Source: Bradyrhizobium liaoningense
Lineage (GTDB): Bacteria > Pseudomonadota > Alphaproteobacteria > Rhizobiales > Xanthobacteraceae
Direction: 5' to 3'
DNA: 64,000 nt
Assembly: GCF_018130785.1 (NCBI RefSeq)
Contig: NZ_JAFCJT010000018.1
Coordinates: 62,001 to 126,000 of the forward strand
The notes below the pieces were generated by a model that did no database searches, was not told the DNA's origin, and saw only the letters and a program-made list of their open reading frames with translations. A program made the translations under genes and the position numbers. Positions within the stretch are counted from its first letter, which is position 1; every line of letters begins with the position of its first letter. Shown here in pieces: positions 16,468 to 25,080 of this stretch.

Positions 16468-18036
16468 TTGCGCTATCTCTTTGAGGAGTATGCATTCGAC
16501 GCCAGTCGGCGAGAGTTGCATCGCGGAGCGGATCGGATCTCCGTTGCGCCGCAGGTGTTCGATCTCCTCGATTACCTGATCCGCAACCGGGAGCGCGTCG
16601 TAGGCAAGGATGAACTCATCGATGCCGTTTGGCAGGGGCGCTGCGTGTCCGATGCTGCGCTGACGACCCGCCTCAACAGTGCGCGATGCGCGATCGGGGA
16701 TTCCGGCGAAGCGCAGCGGCTGATCAGAACACTGCCGCGCAGAGGTTTCCGCTTCGTGGGGCAGGTCCGGGAAACGCTTGCCGCCGAGGGCGCAGCAGTC
16801 GCCGACGGCGGCGCCGGGACGCCGAAACCCGCTCTCTCGCTTCCCGACAAACCCTCGATCGCGGTCCTTCCGTTCGCCAACCTGTGCCCGGATCCGGAGC
16901 AGGACTATTTTGCCGACGGTATGGTCGAGGACATCATTGCGGGACTGTCGCGTTCGAAGTCTCTCTTCGTCATCGCGCGACATTCGACTCTGGCCTACAA
17001 GGGCAGGGCGATCGACGTCAAACAGATCGGTCAGGAGCTGGGCGTTCGCTACGTGCTCGAAGGCAGTGTGCGCAAGGCCGGCAATCGAGTCCGGATCGCC
17101 GGTCAGTTGATCGACGCGGCGACCGGCCTGCATCTCTGGACGGACCGGTTTGACAGTGAGATCGAGGATATTTTCGACTTGCAGGATCGGCTGACGAGCA
17201 GCGTCATCGGCGCAATCTCCCCGCGACTGGAGCGCGCCGAAATCGAGCGCGCCCAACGCAAGCCCACCGACAACCTGCAGGCCTACGACTATTATCTCCG
17301 GGCGTTCGCCGCCTTCTTCAGATTCACGGAGGAGGCAAGCATCGAGGCGATGGAGCTCGCAAAGACGGCCCGCGGCATCGATCCGGAATTTGCACGCGCA
17401 TATGCGCTCGGCGCCCGTTGCCATGTCCTGAGGAACGTTTTCGACTGGGTCACTGATGCGGCCCACGAATGCAGTGAAGCCCAGCGGCTGGCGAGGCGGG
17501 CGGTCGAGCTTGACCCGAATGATCCGTCGGTGCTTGCGATGGCCGGACACGCGCTCTCACAGGTGGCGGGCGAGGTCGAGGAAGGCGATGCTCTTCTCGT
17601 GCGCGCGATAAAGCTGGATCCCAATCTCGTTGTCGCACGTCATTGGAACGGTTGGAGCCAACTTTGGCTTGGTCGTGGTGACGCCGCGATCGAGCAATTC
17701 GGCACCGCATTGCGTTTGAACCCGCTTCATCCGCATGGGAGCGCCAACGCCCAGACGGGCTTGGCTTACGCGCATTTTCTTGCTGACCGTCATGATGACG
17801 CCCTGGCTTGCGCGGCAGCCGCCATCAGGCTGATACCGATCTTTCCGCCTGCGCAATTCATCCTGGCGGCATGCCATGCGGCGTCGAACCAGGTTGAGCA
17901 AGCTCGGCGGATTTGCGACCGTGCGATGCAATTATTTCCCAACAAGCGTATCGATGCGTACACGTGGCGATACCGCCGACGGGAAGATGTCGAAAAGCTG
18001 ACGCAAGCGCTCCGGGTTGCCGGCATGCCGGAATGA
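16468..18036 (+). CDS. wHTH-TolB-like-TPR regulatory protein
   Basis: A three-part protein of about 522 residues. Residues 1-95 are an OmpR/CadC-type winged helix (FDLLDYLIRNRERVVGKDELIDAVW, then a wing ending RGFRFVG). Residues about 130-260 are a TolB-like domain (SIAVLPFANL, YFADGMVEDIIAGLSR, VRYVLEGSVRKAGNRVRI), as found next to adenylate cyclases. The rest is TPR helices (AVELDPNDPSVLAMAGHAL, AIKLDPNLVVARHWNG). No transmembrane segment is obvious. I chose the TTG at 16468 with AAGGGAT upstream; a TTG at 16399 would add a Pro/Gly-rich head. Such proteins are probably transcription regulators with a TPR input surface; the signal and targets are unknown. Confidence 0.85.
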   Translation: MRYLFEEYAFDASRRELHRGADRISVAPQVFDLLDYLIRNRERVVGKDELIDAVWQGRCVSDAALTTRLNSARCAIGDSGEAQRLIRTLPRRGFRFVGQVRETLAAEGAAVADGGAGTPKPALSLPDKPSIAVLPFANLCPDPEQDYFADGMVEDIIAGLSRSKSLFVIARHSTLAYKGRAIDVKQIGQELGVRYVLEGSVRKAGNRVRIAGQLIDAATGLHLWTDRFDSEIEDIFDLQDRLTSSVIGAISPRLERAEIERAQRKPTDNLQAYDYYLRAFAAFFRFTEEASIEAMELAKTARGIDPEFARAYALGARCHVLRNVFDWVTDAAHECSEAQRLARRAVELDPNDPSVLAMAGHALSQVAGEVEEGDALLVRAIKLDPNLVVARHWNGWSQLWLGRGDAAIEQFGTALRLNPLHPHGSANAQTGLAYAHFLADRHDDALACAAAAIRLIPIFPPAQFILAACHAASNQVEQARRICDRAMQLFPNKRIDAYTWRYRRREDVEKLTQALRVAGMPE

Positions 18037-18071
18037 GCCTGCGTGGTCACCTCGCGGCGTGCGGAATCGAA

Positions 18072-18104
18072 AAGGCCGGACGCTCCCTCTCTGCGTCCGG
18101 CCTT
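18072..18104 (-). terminator. Intrinsic terminator between the wHTH-TolB gene and the CHRD gene
   Basis: A perfect 12-bp stem, AAGGCCGGACGC with GCGTCCGGCCTT, and a 9-base loop. On the minus strand it ends CCTTTTCG, so it best serves the CHRD gene, but it can act on both convergent transcripts. Confidence 0.75.
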
Positions 18105-18138
18105 CGCGTACGAAGCAGCCTTGAGGCTTACTTCGTCA

Positions 18139-18555
18139 CTACTTCGTCACCTGGCCGCGGATTTCACCGCCCGGATTGGCCGCGGTGTGAATGTTGACGT
18201 AGAGCTTGCCGGCGAGCAGATCGGCGGCCTGGGCGTCGGTCAGCGTCGCCGAGCCCTCGACCGGGCTCGAGGTCGCGTTCGGGATTGCGACCGCGACGCC
18301 GGCGTTCTTGCCGGCCTCGGCCGGCCCGTGGAAGTGGGCGGCCGTTGCCGGGCCGGACAGACCGGAATAGGTGACCTTCCAGGACAGCTTCTTGCTGGCG
18401 GCGTCATAGTCCAGATCGGCGGTTCCGGTGCCGCTGGTGGTGGTGGCGGGCACCTCGGACTTGCCGTCGAGCGTTGCTTTCAGCTTTTCGGCGCCGGCGG
18501 GGGCTGCAAAAGCTGCGGCGCCCAGCGCGACCATGGCGATAACGGTCTTGTTCAT
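18139..18555 (-). CDS. Exported CHRD-domain protein
   Basis: A 138-residue secreted protein. A signal peptide (MNKTVIAMVALGAAAFAAPAGA) is followed by a CHRD domain with SEVPATTTSGTGTADLDYD, AAHFHGPAEAGKNAGV and the C-terminal NIHTAANPGGEIRGQV. CHRD domains occur in chordin and, in bacteria, in uncharacterised periplasmic proteins with His-rich turns. The ATG at 18555 has GGGAGA nearby and gives a clean signal peptide; the in-frame start at 18588 does not. Just after the stop a duplicated 10-base unit repeats the codons for the last residues. Function is unknown. Confidence 0.88.
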   Translation of the reverse strand: MNKTVIAMVALGAAAFAAPAGAEKLKATLDGKSEVPATTTSGTGTADLDYDAASKKLSWKVTYSGLSGPATAAHFHGPAEAGKNAGVAVAIPNATSSPVEGSATLTDAQAADLLAGKLYVNIHTAANPGGEIRGQVTK

Positions 18556-18708
18556 GACATTCTCCCTGAGACCTCGTTGGCCTGCCAAACTTCCAACATT
18601 GGCCGTTTCAGTTTATTCCCGTTGCCGGCCGGGGCGGGCTAAATTCTTCGTGGCTGGAGCTGCGTCGACATCGGTCATAAGTTCGCGGCAAGCAATGAAT
18701 GGATCTAC

Positions 18709-19638
18709 ATGTTGCAACGAACAATTCTCGTGGCGCTGCTTGCGGCGGTCACGGCTGCCGGCGTCTATTGGTGGCTCAGCGCGCCGGTGGTGGCGGCCGG
18801 TGCCGCCACCACGCCTGCCCATGTCCCCAATCTCGCCAATGGCGAGGTGATGTTCAACGCCGGCGGATGCGCGTCATGCCATGCCGTCCCCGACCAGCCG
18901 GATCGCACCAGGCTCGGCGGCGGCGTCGCCATCAAGTCGCCGTTCGGAACGTTCTACGCGCCGAACATCTCCTCCGATCCGACCTACGGCATCGGCAAAT
19001 GGACCGACGCCGATTTCGTCAACGCGGTCATGCACGGGGTCTCGCCGGACGGACAGCATTATTTCCCGGCCTTTCCCTACACGTCCTATCAGCGCGCCAG
19101 GCGCGAGGACGTGCTCGACCTCTTTGCCTATCTGAAGACGCTGCCGCCCGTTGCAGGCAAGGTGCGGGACCACGACGTGCGCTTTCCGTTCGACATCCGG
19201 CGCAACATCGGCATCTGGAAATTCCTGTTTATGGACGGAAAGCCCTTCGTCGCCGACGGCACGAAGTCGCCGCAATGGAATCGCGGCGCCTATCTCGTCA
19301 ACAGTTTCGGCCATTGCGCCGAATGCCATAGCCCGCGCAACGCGCTTGGCGGCATCATCACCGGAGAACGCTTTGCCGGCGGGCCCAATCCGGAAGGCGA
19401 GGGCTGGGTGCCCAACATCACACAGAAGCGTCTCGGCGAATGGAGCGCGAAGGATATTGCCTATTTCCTCAAGACCGGCGAATTGCCCGACGGCGACAGT
19501 GTCGGCGGCGCGATGACGCGCGTGATCAAGAACACTTCGCAATTGCCGGACGAGGATCTCGCGGCGATAGCGGATTACATCAAATCGCTGCCGCCGGTGG
19601 ACGGGCCGCCGCGGCCGAAACGCAAGGAAGCCAGCTAG
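18709..19638 (+). CDS. Membrane-anchored or periplasmic diheme cytochrome c
   Basis: A 309-residue protein with an N-terminal hydrophobic segment (residues 4-32) and two heme sites, CASCH near 54 and CAECH near 204, each at the head of a class I cytochrome c domain. The first domain contains GIGKWTDADFVNAV, the second GEWSAKDIAYFLKTG. This arrangement matches cytochrome subunits that pass electrons from periplasmic dehydrogenases (alcohol, gluconate or molybdenum hydroxylase types) to the respiratory chain. No dehydrogenase is directly adjacent; the orphan molybdopterin subunit lies 5 kb upstream and a link would be speculative. Confidence 0.9.
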   Translation: MLQRTILVALLAAVTAAGVYWWLSAPVVAAGAATTPAHVPNLANGEVMFNAGGCASCHAVPDQPDRTRLGGGVAIKSPFGTFYAPNISSDPTYGIGKWTDADFVNAVMHGVSPDGQHYFPAFPYTSYQRARREDVLDLFAYLKTLPPVAGKVRDHDVRFPFDIRRNIGIWKFLFMDGKPFVADGTKSPQWNRGAYLVNSFGHCAECHSPRNALGGIITGERFAGGPNPEGEGWVPNITQKRLGEWSAKDIAYFLKTGELPDGDSVGGAMTRVIKNTSQLPDEDLAAIADYIKSLPPVDGPPRPKRKEAS

Positions 19639-19639
19639 T

Positions 19640-21205
19640 CTAGGGTATGTAGCGGAAGTACGCGGCTTTTTGGGGAGGCTCAGGGAAGCCCCTGATTTCA
19701 ATCAGCCGTGGTGGAGGTTTGCCTTCCATCAGTAGTATCGCAAGATCGTTGAGCACATTTCGTGTGGTGGCGAACGTGTTATGATTTAGTCCGAACAGTT
19801 CATCTCCAATCAGACTGACATCAATCGTCCAAAGTCCAGGCAAAACAACTGGCCCGGCGTCAGGTACATCTCCTGCGCGCGGGATACCTCCGGCAATACG
19901 CTTCGATAGCTGCAAGGCCTTGTCGTTCTTGGATGCGTAAAGTGTAAGCCCCTTAGTGACCTTTGCGACGCCGGAAATGTCTTGAACAAACATGTCTCGG
20001 TCCACATCGGGGGCGACCATAATCAACTGCGCGATAGCCGTGGGCGATCGTGTCGCGGCGCTATTTGATAGGGCCTCAACTGCGATCAAGTTCCCCATAC
20101 TGTGAGCTATCACATCGATGTTGTCATATCCGGCCTTGTAAAGATCGTCGATCACGCGAAGAAAGGCCGTGCGCGAACCTAACGCGCTTTCCTTGTCATA
20201 GAGATAGTCCGCGATATCCCCGCGAGACGGCCATGAGAATAAGATTGTGGTGCCTCTGAACTGAAGATCCCAAGTTATCTGCGCTGCCCGGAAGACGGCG
20301 TCGCGGAATTTGGTGTTGAAGCCATGGACGAACACGAGAGCCTTTTTCTTCTTCGTCGACGCTAGCGTTCTTATCCATTTCGCTTCGTCTGTTTTCTCGA
20401 TGCTGCGAATTGTAAACTGCTTCGTTGGGTCAAGTGTGTCTCTTCTCAATTGAAATCCGAAGAGCTTAAGGCTCGGGGGCAATTCTATGTTTCCGATGTG
20501 GTGTCCTTCAGGCACCCGGACGCGAACGATCCCGACACTCAGGTCAGGGTTGCGCTCGCCTGTGTAGCCGCTGACAGCAGTCCAGCCGTTCAAGCTGTAG
20601 ACAGGAGGTCCATCGCTTGTGAATGGGGGCTGGGGATGGCCTTCGACATCGGGGGGAGTGTCCGACTGTTTGCGGTTCGTTGCATAGAAAAACTCAACAA
20701 TACGTGTGTCGATTCCGGAGTCTTGAATCGCGCCGCCTTGGATATTTGGGTCTATTTTTATGCCGCCGGGTTTAATCGTTGGCCTGATCGGGGCTGCTGT
20801 CACATCAAAAGGCGTGCGCCATGGCTCGTCATCTGCCAGCGTGACGGGCCTAAACCTCTCGATAGAAATCCATTGAACTGAGTTGGAATCAGTGAGGAAC
20901 TTCCAGTAACTCTCATACTGTGTGTTCTGAATCAGAAAAGTCACGCTATTTGCTTCGCGCTCGCGCTCCGATGCCGATAGGCAGCCTCGTAGCCGGTCCG
21001 AAAAGCGAGCGTATCTCCCAACGAAATTTTTGGCAGCTTCCGGCTGAACAATTGCCGGCATTCGCTCCGGGGCCTTCCGCGAAAACGCTTCGCAAATTTG
21101 AAGAACGTCTCGCTCGGCGACGATCGGTTGCGCGTAGCTGCTCCCGAAGCTCGTTGCGAAAGCAATTGACCAAACAGCCAGGTATTTTAACCAATGCTGG
21201 GGCAT
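19640..21205 (-). CDS. Exported alpha/beta hydrolase of the DUF900 type
   Basis: A 521-residue protein with a signal peptide (starting MPQHWLKYLAVWSIAFATSF) and a C-terminal alpha/beta-hydrolase domain of the DUF900 family. Visible elements are FFYATNRKQ near residue 173, VFVHGFNTKFRDAVFRAAQI near 290 and the nucleophile motif IAHSMGNLIAVE near 371 with Ser as the nucleophile. Residues 25-150 are a Cys-containing region that I do not recognise. I chose the ATG at 21205, preceded by GAGGGG; the in-frame start at 21373 adds 56 residues before the signal peptide. Visibly less GC-rich than its flanks. Substrate unknown. Confidence 0.82.
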   Translation of the reverse strand: MPQHWLKYLAVWSIAFATSFGSSYAQPIVAERDVLQICEAFSRKAPERMPAIVQPEAAKNFVGRYARFSDRLRGCLSASEREREANSVTFLIQNTQYESYWKFLTDSNSVQWISIERFRPVTLADDEPWRTPFDVTAAPIRPTIKPGGIKIDPNIQGGAIQDSGIDTRIVEFFYATNRKQSDTPPDVEGHPQPPFTSDGPPVYSLNGWTAVSGYTGERNPDLSVGIVRVRVPEGHHIGNIELPPSLKLFGFQLRRDTLDPTKQFTIRSIEKTDEAKWIRTLASTKKKKALVFVHGFNTKFRDAVFRAAQITWDLQFRGTTILFSWPSRGDIADYLYDKESALGSRTAFLRVIDDLYKAGYDNIDVIAHSMGNLIAVEALSNSAATRSPTAIAQLIMVAPDVDRDMFVQDISGVAKVTKGLTLYASKNDKALQLSKRIAGGIPRAGDVPDAGPVVLPGLWTIDVSLIGDELFGLNHNTFATTRNVLNDLAILLMEGKPPPRLIEIRGFPEPPQKAAYFRYIP

Positions 21206-21353
21206 GGCAATCCCCTCAGAATGAAAATGCAGGAGACCGAGCAGGCGTTCGTCGCGGAGTTTCTCTTCGTCCAGTGGTGGCTCCCCAGCGGCCCCGCTCG
21301 GTAGTAGCAGTCGTCGTCGGACATCGGCTGTTGAGAGTTGGGAAGGTCGGGCC

Positions 21354-22385
21354 TCATTGCCGCGCTCCAGCAAAGGTGTTGCAGCTCTTCACCAATCCAG
21401 TTGCGTAACCGACATCGAACCAATGATGGCGCTGCGCAGCGCTGCCATGAGTGAACGAGTCAGGCACTACGTACCCCAAGGCACCTTTCTGCAGGGTGTC
21501 GTTGCCTAGTGCTTCCGTCGTTCGAATTGCCGCTGCTATGTCGCTCGCGTTGATCTTCGCTTTCTCTTTGATTTTACGCGCCCAAATGCCGGCGAGACAA
21601 TCGGCCTGCAACTCGAGAAGAACTTGCAACCGGTTTCTCTCCGCCTCCGTTTCCATGCTCCCTTGAAGCTCGCGCACTTTTGGCATAATTCCCAGCAAGT
21701 TCTGAACGTGGTGTCCGATTTCGTGGGCTATCACATAGGCCTGGGGAAGTTGACAGTCGGCGCCGCTCGAATCGCAGGCGTGAAGTTCAGTCTGCATCTC
21801 TTGGAAGAACGAAAGGTCGAGGTAGACCTTCTGATCGCCAGGACAATAGAATGGTCCCATGATTTTCTCGGCTAATCCGCAGGCTGCGTAGGTGGCGCTT
21901 GTGTACAGGACGAGACGGGGTGGCCGATAAGTCAGGCGATCGGATGCGAAGATCGCCTGCCAGACCTCCTCCGTGCTGCCCAGAACTCGCGAAACGAAGA
22001 GATACATCTTGTCGCGCGGTGCACCGGTCTGGTCGCCCGACTTCGCCGGAAGCTCAGCGTAAAGCCACTCGGCTTGCGCGTCATCGCTACTCGTTGTTGC
22101 CGTGAGTCCTTCACCGAGGCGAGCCCGCATGAAGCTGCCAACCTCGATCTGTTCAGTTTGAGCCACGCCATGACGTTGGAGCGGCTGGACGGTTGTTGGC
22201 TCGTGATAGCCGACCGTCATTTCCGTCGGAGGATTAAAGACAACTGAACCCGGACCAATCTTGTCGACTTGGTTACGGAGGATGGCAGCGGGGTCTATCG
22301 GTGCTGGGCGAACTGCCCACGCTAAGCCGCCTGTGCAAAGCACCCAGACAGCAACTGCTATCGAAACAAGCGGTCCTTTGGGCAT
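21354..22385 (-). CDS. Neutral zinc metallopeptidase (YpfJ family)
   Basis: A 343-residue exported peptidase. A hydrophobic N-terminus (PLVSIAVAVWVLCTGGLAWA) acts as signal or anchor. The zinc site is AYVIAHEIGHHVQNLLGI (HExxH), with a downstream ELQADCLAGIWA likely to supply the third ligand, as in the YpfJ/neutral zinc metallopeptidase family, and YCPGDQKVYLDLSFF upstream. I chose the ATG at 22385 with an AGGGG stretch upstream; an in-frame start at 22481 adds 32 residues ahead of the signal. It lies 148 bases upstream of the DUF900 hydrolase on the same strand, and both are exported and A/T-richer than neighbours. The target protein is not evident. Confidence 0.88.
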   Translation of the reverse strand: MPKGPLVSIAVAVWVLCTGGLAWAVRPAPIDPAAILRNQVDKIGPGSVVFNPPTEMTVGYHEPTTVQPLQRHGVAQTEQIEVGSFMRARLGEGLTATTSSDDAQAEWLYAELPAKSGDQTGAPRDKMYLFVSRVLGSTEEVWQAIFASDRLTYRPPRLVLYTSATYAACGLAEKIMGPFYCPGDQKVYLDLSFFQEMQTELHACDSSGADCQLPQAYVIAHEIGHHVQNLLGIMPKVRELQGSMETEAERNRLQVLLELQADCLAGIWARKIKEKAKINASDIAAAIRTTEALGNDTLQKGALGYVVPDSFTHGSAAQRHHWFDVGYATGLVKSCNTFAGARQ

Positions 22386-22762
22386 TGCCGGCCCCTGACG
22401 CTCACGATCCGTGCGAAAAGAGCATTCCAGGGTTGTATGTTCAATGAAATTTCTCACACTTTGCGCGCGGCAAAAGTGCACGCGATCGGGCCGCCGAATT
22501 GTTCCTCCGCGGACCTAAGCGCGTGGGTTACGAAGCAAAGGCCCCAACCACTTGGAGACTATCCGTCTTTTGACTGGACATTGGCGCGATGTCGACGCGG
22601 CCGTCATCGATGAAGCGCGTTGAGCCTTGCAAGGGCGAGAGGGGGGCGAGCGCTGGAGGATGATGCGATGGTCAAAATCCGAAGAACTCACTTTGAGCAC
22701 AATTGGTCCGCTGCGCTGTCTCGGAAGCGGACTTCCCATCCGGCCCTCTGTGAGTGCACGCC
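22386..22762. other. 377-base gap without a supported gene
   Basis: Frames here are short, Arg/Ser-rich and without domains. The part around 22590-22750 looks like relic sequence on the plus strand interrupted by stops. No terminator with a T-run was identified. Confidence 0.4.
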
Positions 22763-23008
22763 CTAGCTCGCCCCAAACGCCTTGAAGGTGATGATGGTGA
22801 GGGTGTCCTGGATGCCCGGCAGCACCTGCACCTTCTCGTTGATGAAGTGGCCGATGTCGGTGTCCTTGTCGACGTAGAACTTCACCAGCAAATCGTAATG
22901 GCCGGCCGTGGAGTAGATCTCGGAGGCGATCTCGGCTTCGGCAAGCGCGTTGGCGACCGTGTAGGACTGGCCGAGCTTGCATTTGATCTGGACGAAAAAA
23001 GGAACCAT
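22763..23008 (-). CDS. Stand-alone Lrp/AsnC ligand-binding (RAM) domain protein
   Basis: An 81-residue protein consisting only of the RAM ligand-binding domain of Lrp/AsnC regulators: MVPFFVQIKCKLGQSYTVANALA, the turn STAGHYDLLVKFYVDKDTDIGHFINEKV and VLPGIQDTLTIITFKAFG. The DNA-binding helix-turn-helix is absent. Such proteins may bind amino acids and modulate full-length regulators or enzymes. I chose the ATG at 23008, six bases after GGAGTG, over the GTG at 23017. It stands alone, divergent from thiD with repeat-family C between, and its regulator partner is not in the window. Confidence 0.85.
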   Translation of the reverse strand: MVPFFVQIKCKLGQSYTVANALAEAEIASEIYSTAGHYDLLVKFYVDKDTDIGHFINEKVQVLPGIQDTLTIITFKAFGAS

Positions 23009-23038
23009 TGCAGTCACTCCGAAGCATATCTGGCGGCT

Positions 23039-23142
23039 AGAGCCATTTCCGTTCCGATGAAATCGGAACGGGACTCTAGATTCTAGTTTTGACGCGTTTT
23101 CTTCAGCGAACCGGTATCCACTTCGCTCGAAAACGCTCTAAT
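23039..23142. repeat. Intergenic repeat family C, copy 1 (GACGCGTTTTCTTC type)
   Basis: This stretch carries the palindrome CCGTTCCGAT-GAA-ATCGGAACGG (about 23049-23071), followed by TTTTGACGCGTTTTCTTC and ATCCACTTCGCTCGAAAACG. The second half recurs at 46829-46882 with few changes. Such elements are typical non-coding repeats in Bradyrhizobium genomes. Confidence 0.7.
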
Positions 23143-23237
23143 AGGCCAAAACCGGCCGGATTTAGCAAGCGAACTTGCGGCCCGCCGGGGTGCGCGCTAG
23201 GACGGGCGATGGCCTCAAAAACGCGGAAAATCGCCCC

Positions 23238-24038
23238 ATGACGACGCCCGTGGCGCTCACCATCGCCGGCTCCGATTCGAGCGGCGGCGCCGGCATCCAG
23301 GCTGACCTCAAGACCTTTGCCGCGCTCGGCGTCTATGGCGCCTCCGCCATCACGGCCCTGACCGCGCAGAACACGCGCGGCGTCACCGGCATCCACGCGG
23401 TGCCAGCCGAATTCGTCACCGCGCAGATCGATGCCGTGTTTTCCGATCTCGAGGTCGGTGCGGTGAAGATCGGCATGGTGGCGCAGGCCGCCAGCATCGA
23501 TGCGATCGCGGCCGCGCTGTCGCGCTGGAAGCCTGGGCACATCGTGCTCGACCCCGTGATGGTGGCAACCTCAGGCGACCGGCTGCTTGCCTCGGAGGCG
23601 GTCGATGCCCTGCGCAAGAAACTGATGCCGCTGGCGTCGGTGATTACGCCGAATTTGCCCGAGGCCGCGGCTCTGCTCGACGAGCCCGTTGCGGCGAGCG
23701 AGGCGGAGATCGAAAACCAGGGGCGCCGCCTGCTGGCGCTCGGCTGCGGCGCGGTCCTGATCAAGGGCGGGCACGGCGAGGGTGCCGAGAGCACGGACTA
23801 CCTCGTCGATTCGGAAAAGACGATCGCACTGGCCGCGCCGCGCGTCGCGACCCGCAACACCCATGGCACCGGCTGCTCGCTGTCCTCGGCCGTCGCGGCA
23901 GGGCTCGCCAAGGGCGAGACGCTGGAGCTGGCTGTGCGCAACGCCAAGGCCTGGATCAGCGCGGCGATTGCGGCCGCCGACCGCTTCAGCGTCGGCCACG
24001 GCCACGGGCCGATCCATCATTTCCACAAGTTTTACTGA
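23238..24038 (+). CDS. thiD: Hydroxymethylpyrimidine kinase/phosphomethylpyrimidine kinase
   Basis: A 266-residue ribokinase-fold enzyme that phosphorylates HMP and HMP-P in thiamine synthesis. Visible are the N-terminal TIAGSDSSGGAGIQADLKTF (residues 8-27), GMVAQAASI and LDPVMVATSG, and the C-terminal anion hole NTHGTGCSLSSAVAAGLAKG with the catalytic Asp replaced by the GTGC turn typical of the group. The ATG at 23238 gives the canonical N-terminus; the in-frame start at 23175 is a non-conserved extension. No TPP riboswitch was recognised in the 95 bases upstream and no other thi gene is adjacent. Confidence 0.95.
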   Translation: MTTPVALTIAGSDSSGGAGIQADLKTFAALGVYGASAITALTAQNTRGVTGIHAVPAEFVTAQIDAVFSDLEVGAVKIGMVAQAASIDAIAAALSRWKPGHIVLDPVMVATSGDRLLASEAVDALRKKLMPLASVITPNLPEAAALLDEPVAASEAEIENQGRRLLALGCGAVLIKGGHGEGAESTDYLVDSEKTIALAAPRVATRNTHGTGCSLSSAVAAGLAKGETLELAVRNAKAWISAAIAAADRFSVGHGHGPIHHFHKFY

Positions 24039-24212
24039 CGCCGGCTTCGCGCGGCGCGGCCGATCCCGCTGTTAACCAATGAAGCCAGCGGTTCCGCGTC
24101 TTTGCGGAGGCCGCTGCGGCGCCATGTCGCCTGATTGTCGCATGCGACTGATATTCGCGGGGAGGGCGAGGCAAGGTCTGATTCGTATCTGAGGGTGCCT
24201 CAAGGGTTCAAT

Positions 24213-24230
24213 CTGTCATCCCCCTGTCAC
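24213..24230 (+). promoter_or_regulatory. Pho box (PhoB-type direct repeat) before plcP
   Basis: Two 7-base half-sites, CTGTCAT and CTGTCAC, are separated by exactly 4 bases (CCCC), giving the 11-base period of PhoB operators. Both halves are near-perfect to the rhizobial consensus. It ends about 25 bases before the ATG of the phospholipase-like gene, so it should switch on that operon when phosphate is scarce. Confidence 0.8.
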
Positions 24231-24254
24231 GGGACATTTGTTACAGGCTGGCGC

Positions 24255-25067
24255 ATGGGAAGCTACGATGTGAGTGACGAGAGCCCGGAACGGCGCTTTC
24301 GCACGTTGTTCATCTCCGACGTTCATCTCGGAGCCCGCGGTTCTCAAGCCGACCTTCTACTGGATTTCCTGCGCTACCACGATGCCGACACGATCTACCT
24401 CGTCGGCGATATCGTCGACGGGTGGGCGCTGAAATCGAGCTGGCACTGGCCGCAATCGCATAACGACCTCGTGCAGAAGCTGCTGCGCAAGGCGCGCAAG
24501 GGCGCCAAGGTCATCTACATTCCCGGCAATCACGACGAATTCCTGCGCAACTATTACGGCACGCATTTCGGCGGCATCGATGTCGTCGAAAACACTGTCC
24601 ACACCGGCGTGGACGGCAAGCGCTATCTCGTCATCCACGGCGATATCTTCGATCTCGTGGTGCAGAACGCGCGCTGGCTCGCCCATCTCGGCGACAAGGC
24701 CTACGACTTCGCGATCCAGATGAACCGCTTCGTCAACTTCTTCCGGCGCATGTTCGGCGTGCCGTATTGGTCGCTGTCGCAATGGGCCAAGCAGAAGGTG
24801 AAGAACGCCGTCAACTATATCGGCGCGTTCGAGCAGGCGCTCGCCGCCGAGGCGCGGCGCCACGACGCCGACGGCGTGATCTGCGGCCACATCCACTACG
24901 CCGTGATCCGCGACGAGGGCGGCATCCGTTACATGAATTGCGGTGACTGGGTCGAGAGCTGCACGGCCCTGGTCGAGCATGACGACGGCCATTTCGAGAT
25001 CATCACCTGGGCGGATCAGGCGCAGAAGCCGGCACAAGTCCCGCAGGTCGCAGCCAGAGCTGCATAA
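24255..25067 (+). CDS. plcP: PlcP-like metallophosphoesterase (phospholipase C type/LpxH-like)
   Basis: A 270-residue calcineurin-type phosphoesterase. Metal motifs are readable: SDVHLG (residues 21-26), GDIVDG (51-56), GNHDEFLR (91-98), VIHGDIFD and GHIHYAV. Older annotation would call it UDP-2,3-diacylglucosamine diphosphatase, but NYYGTHFGGI, NAVNYIG and the overall length resemble rhizobial PlcP, which strips phospholipid headgroups under phosphate starvation. The perfect Pho box just upstream and the glycosyltransferase 13 bases downstream support that reading. An in-frame GTG at 24270 with GGAAG upstream could be the true start, because the Pho box is so close to the ATG. Confidence 0.82.
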   Translation: MGSYDVSDESPERRFRTLFISDVHLGARGSQADLLLDFLRYHDADTIYLVGDIVDGWALKSSWHWPQSHNDLVQKLLRKARKGAKVIYIPGNHDEFLRNYYGTHFGGIDVVENTVHTGVDGKRYLVIHGDIFDLVVQNARWLAHLGDKAYDFAIQMNRFVNFFRRMFGVPYWSLSQWAKQKVKNAVNYIGAFEQALAAEARRHDADGVICGHIHYAVIRDEGGIRYMNCGDWVESCTALVEHDDGHFEIITWADQAQKPAQVPQVAARAA

Positions 25068-25080
25068 CAGAGGCCGCTTG

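Noticed and set aside
23143..23237. Possible TPP riboswitch before thiD
   Set aside because: Neither the conserved CUGAGA core nor the expected fold elements were seen in the short leader.
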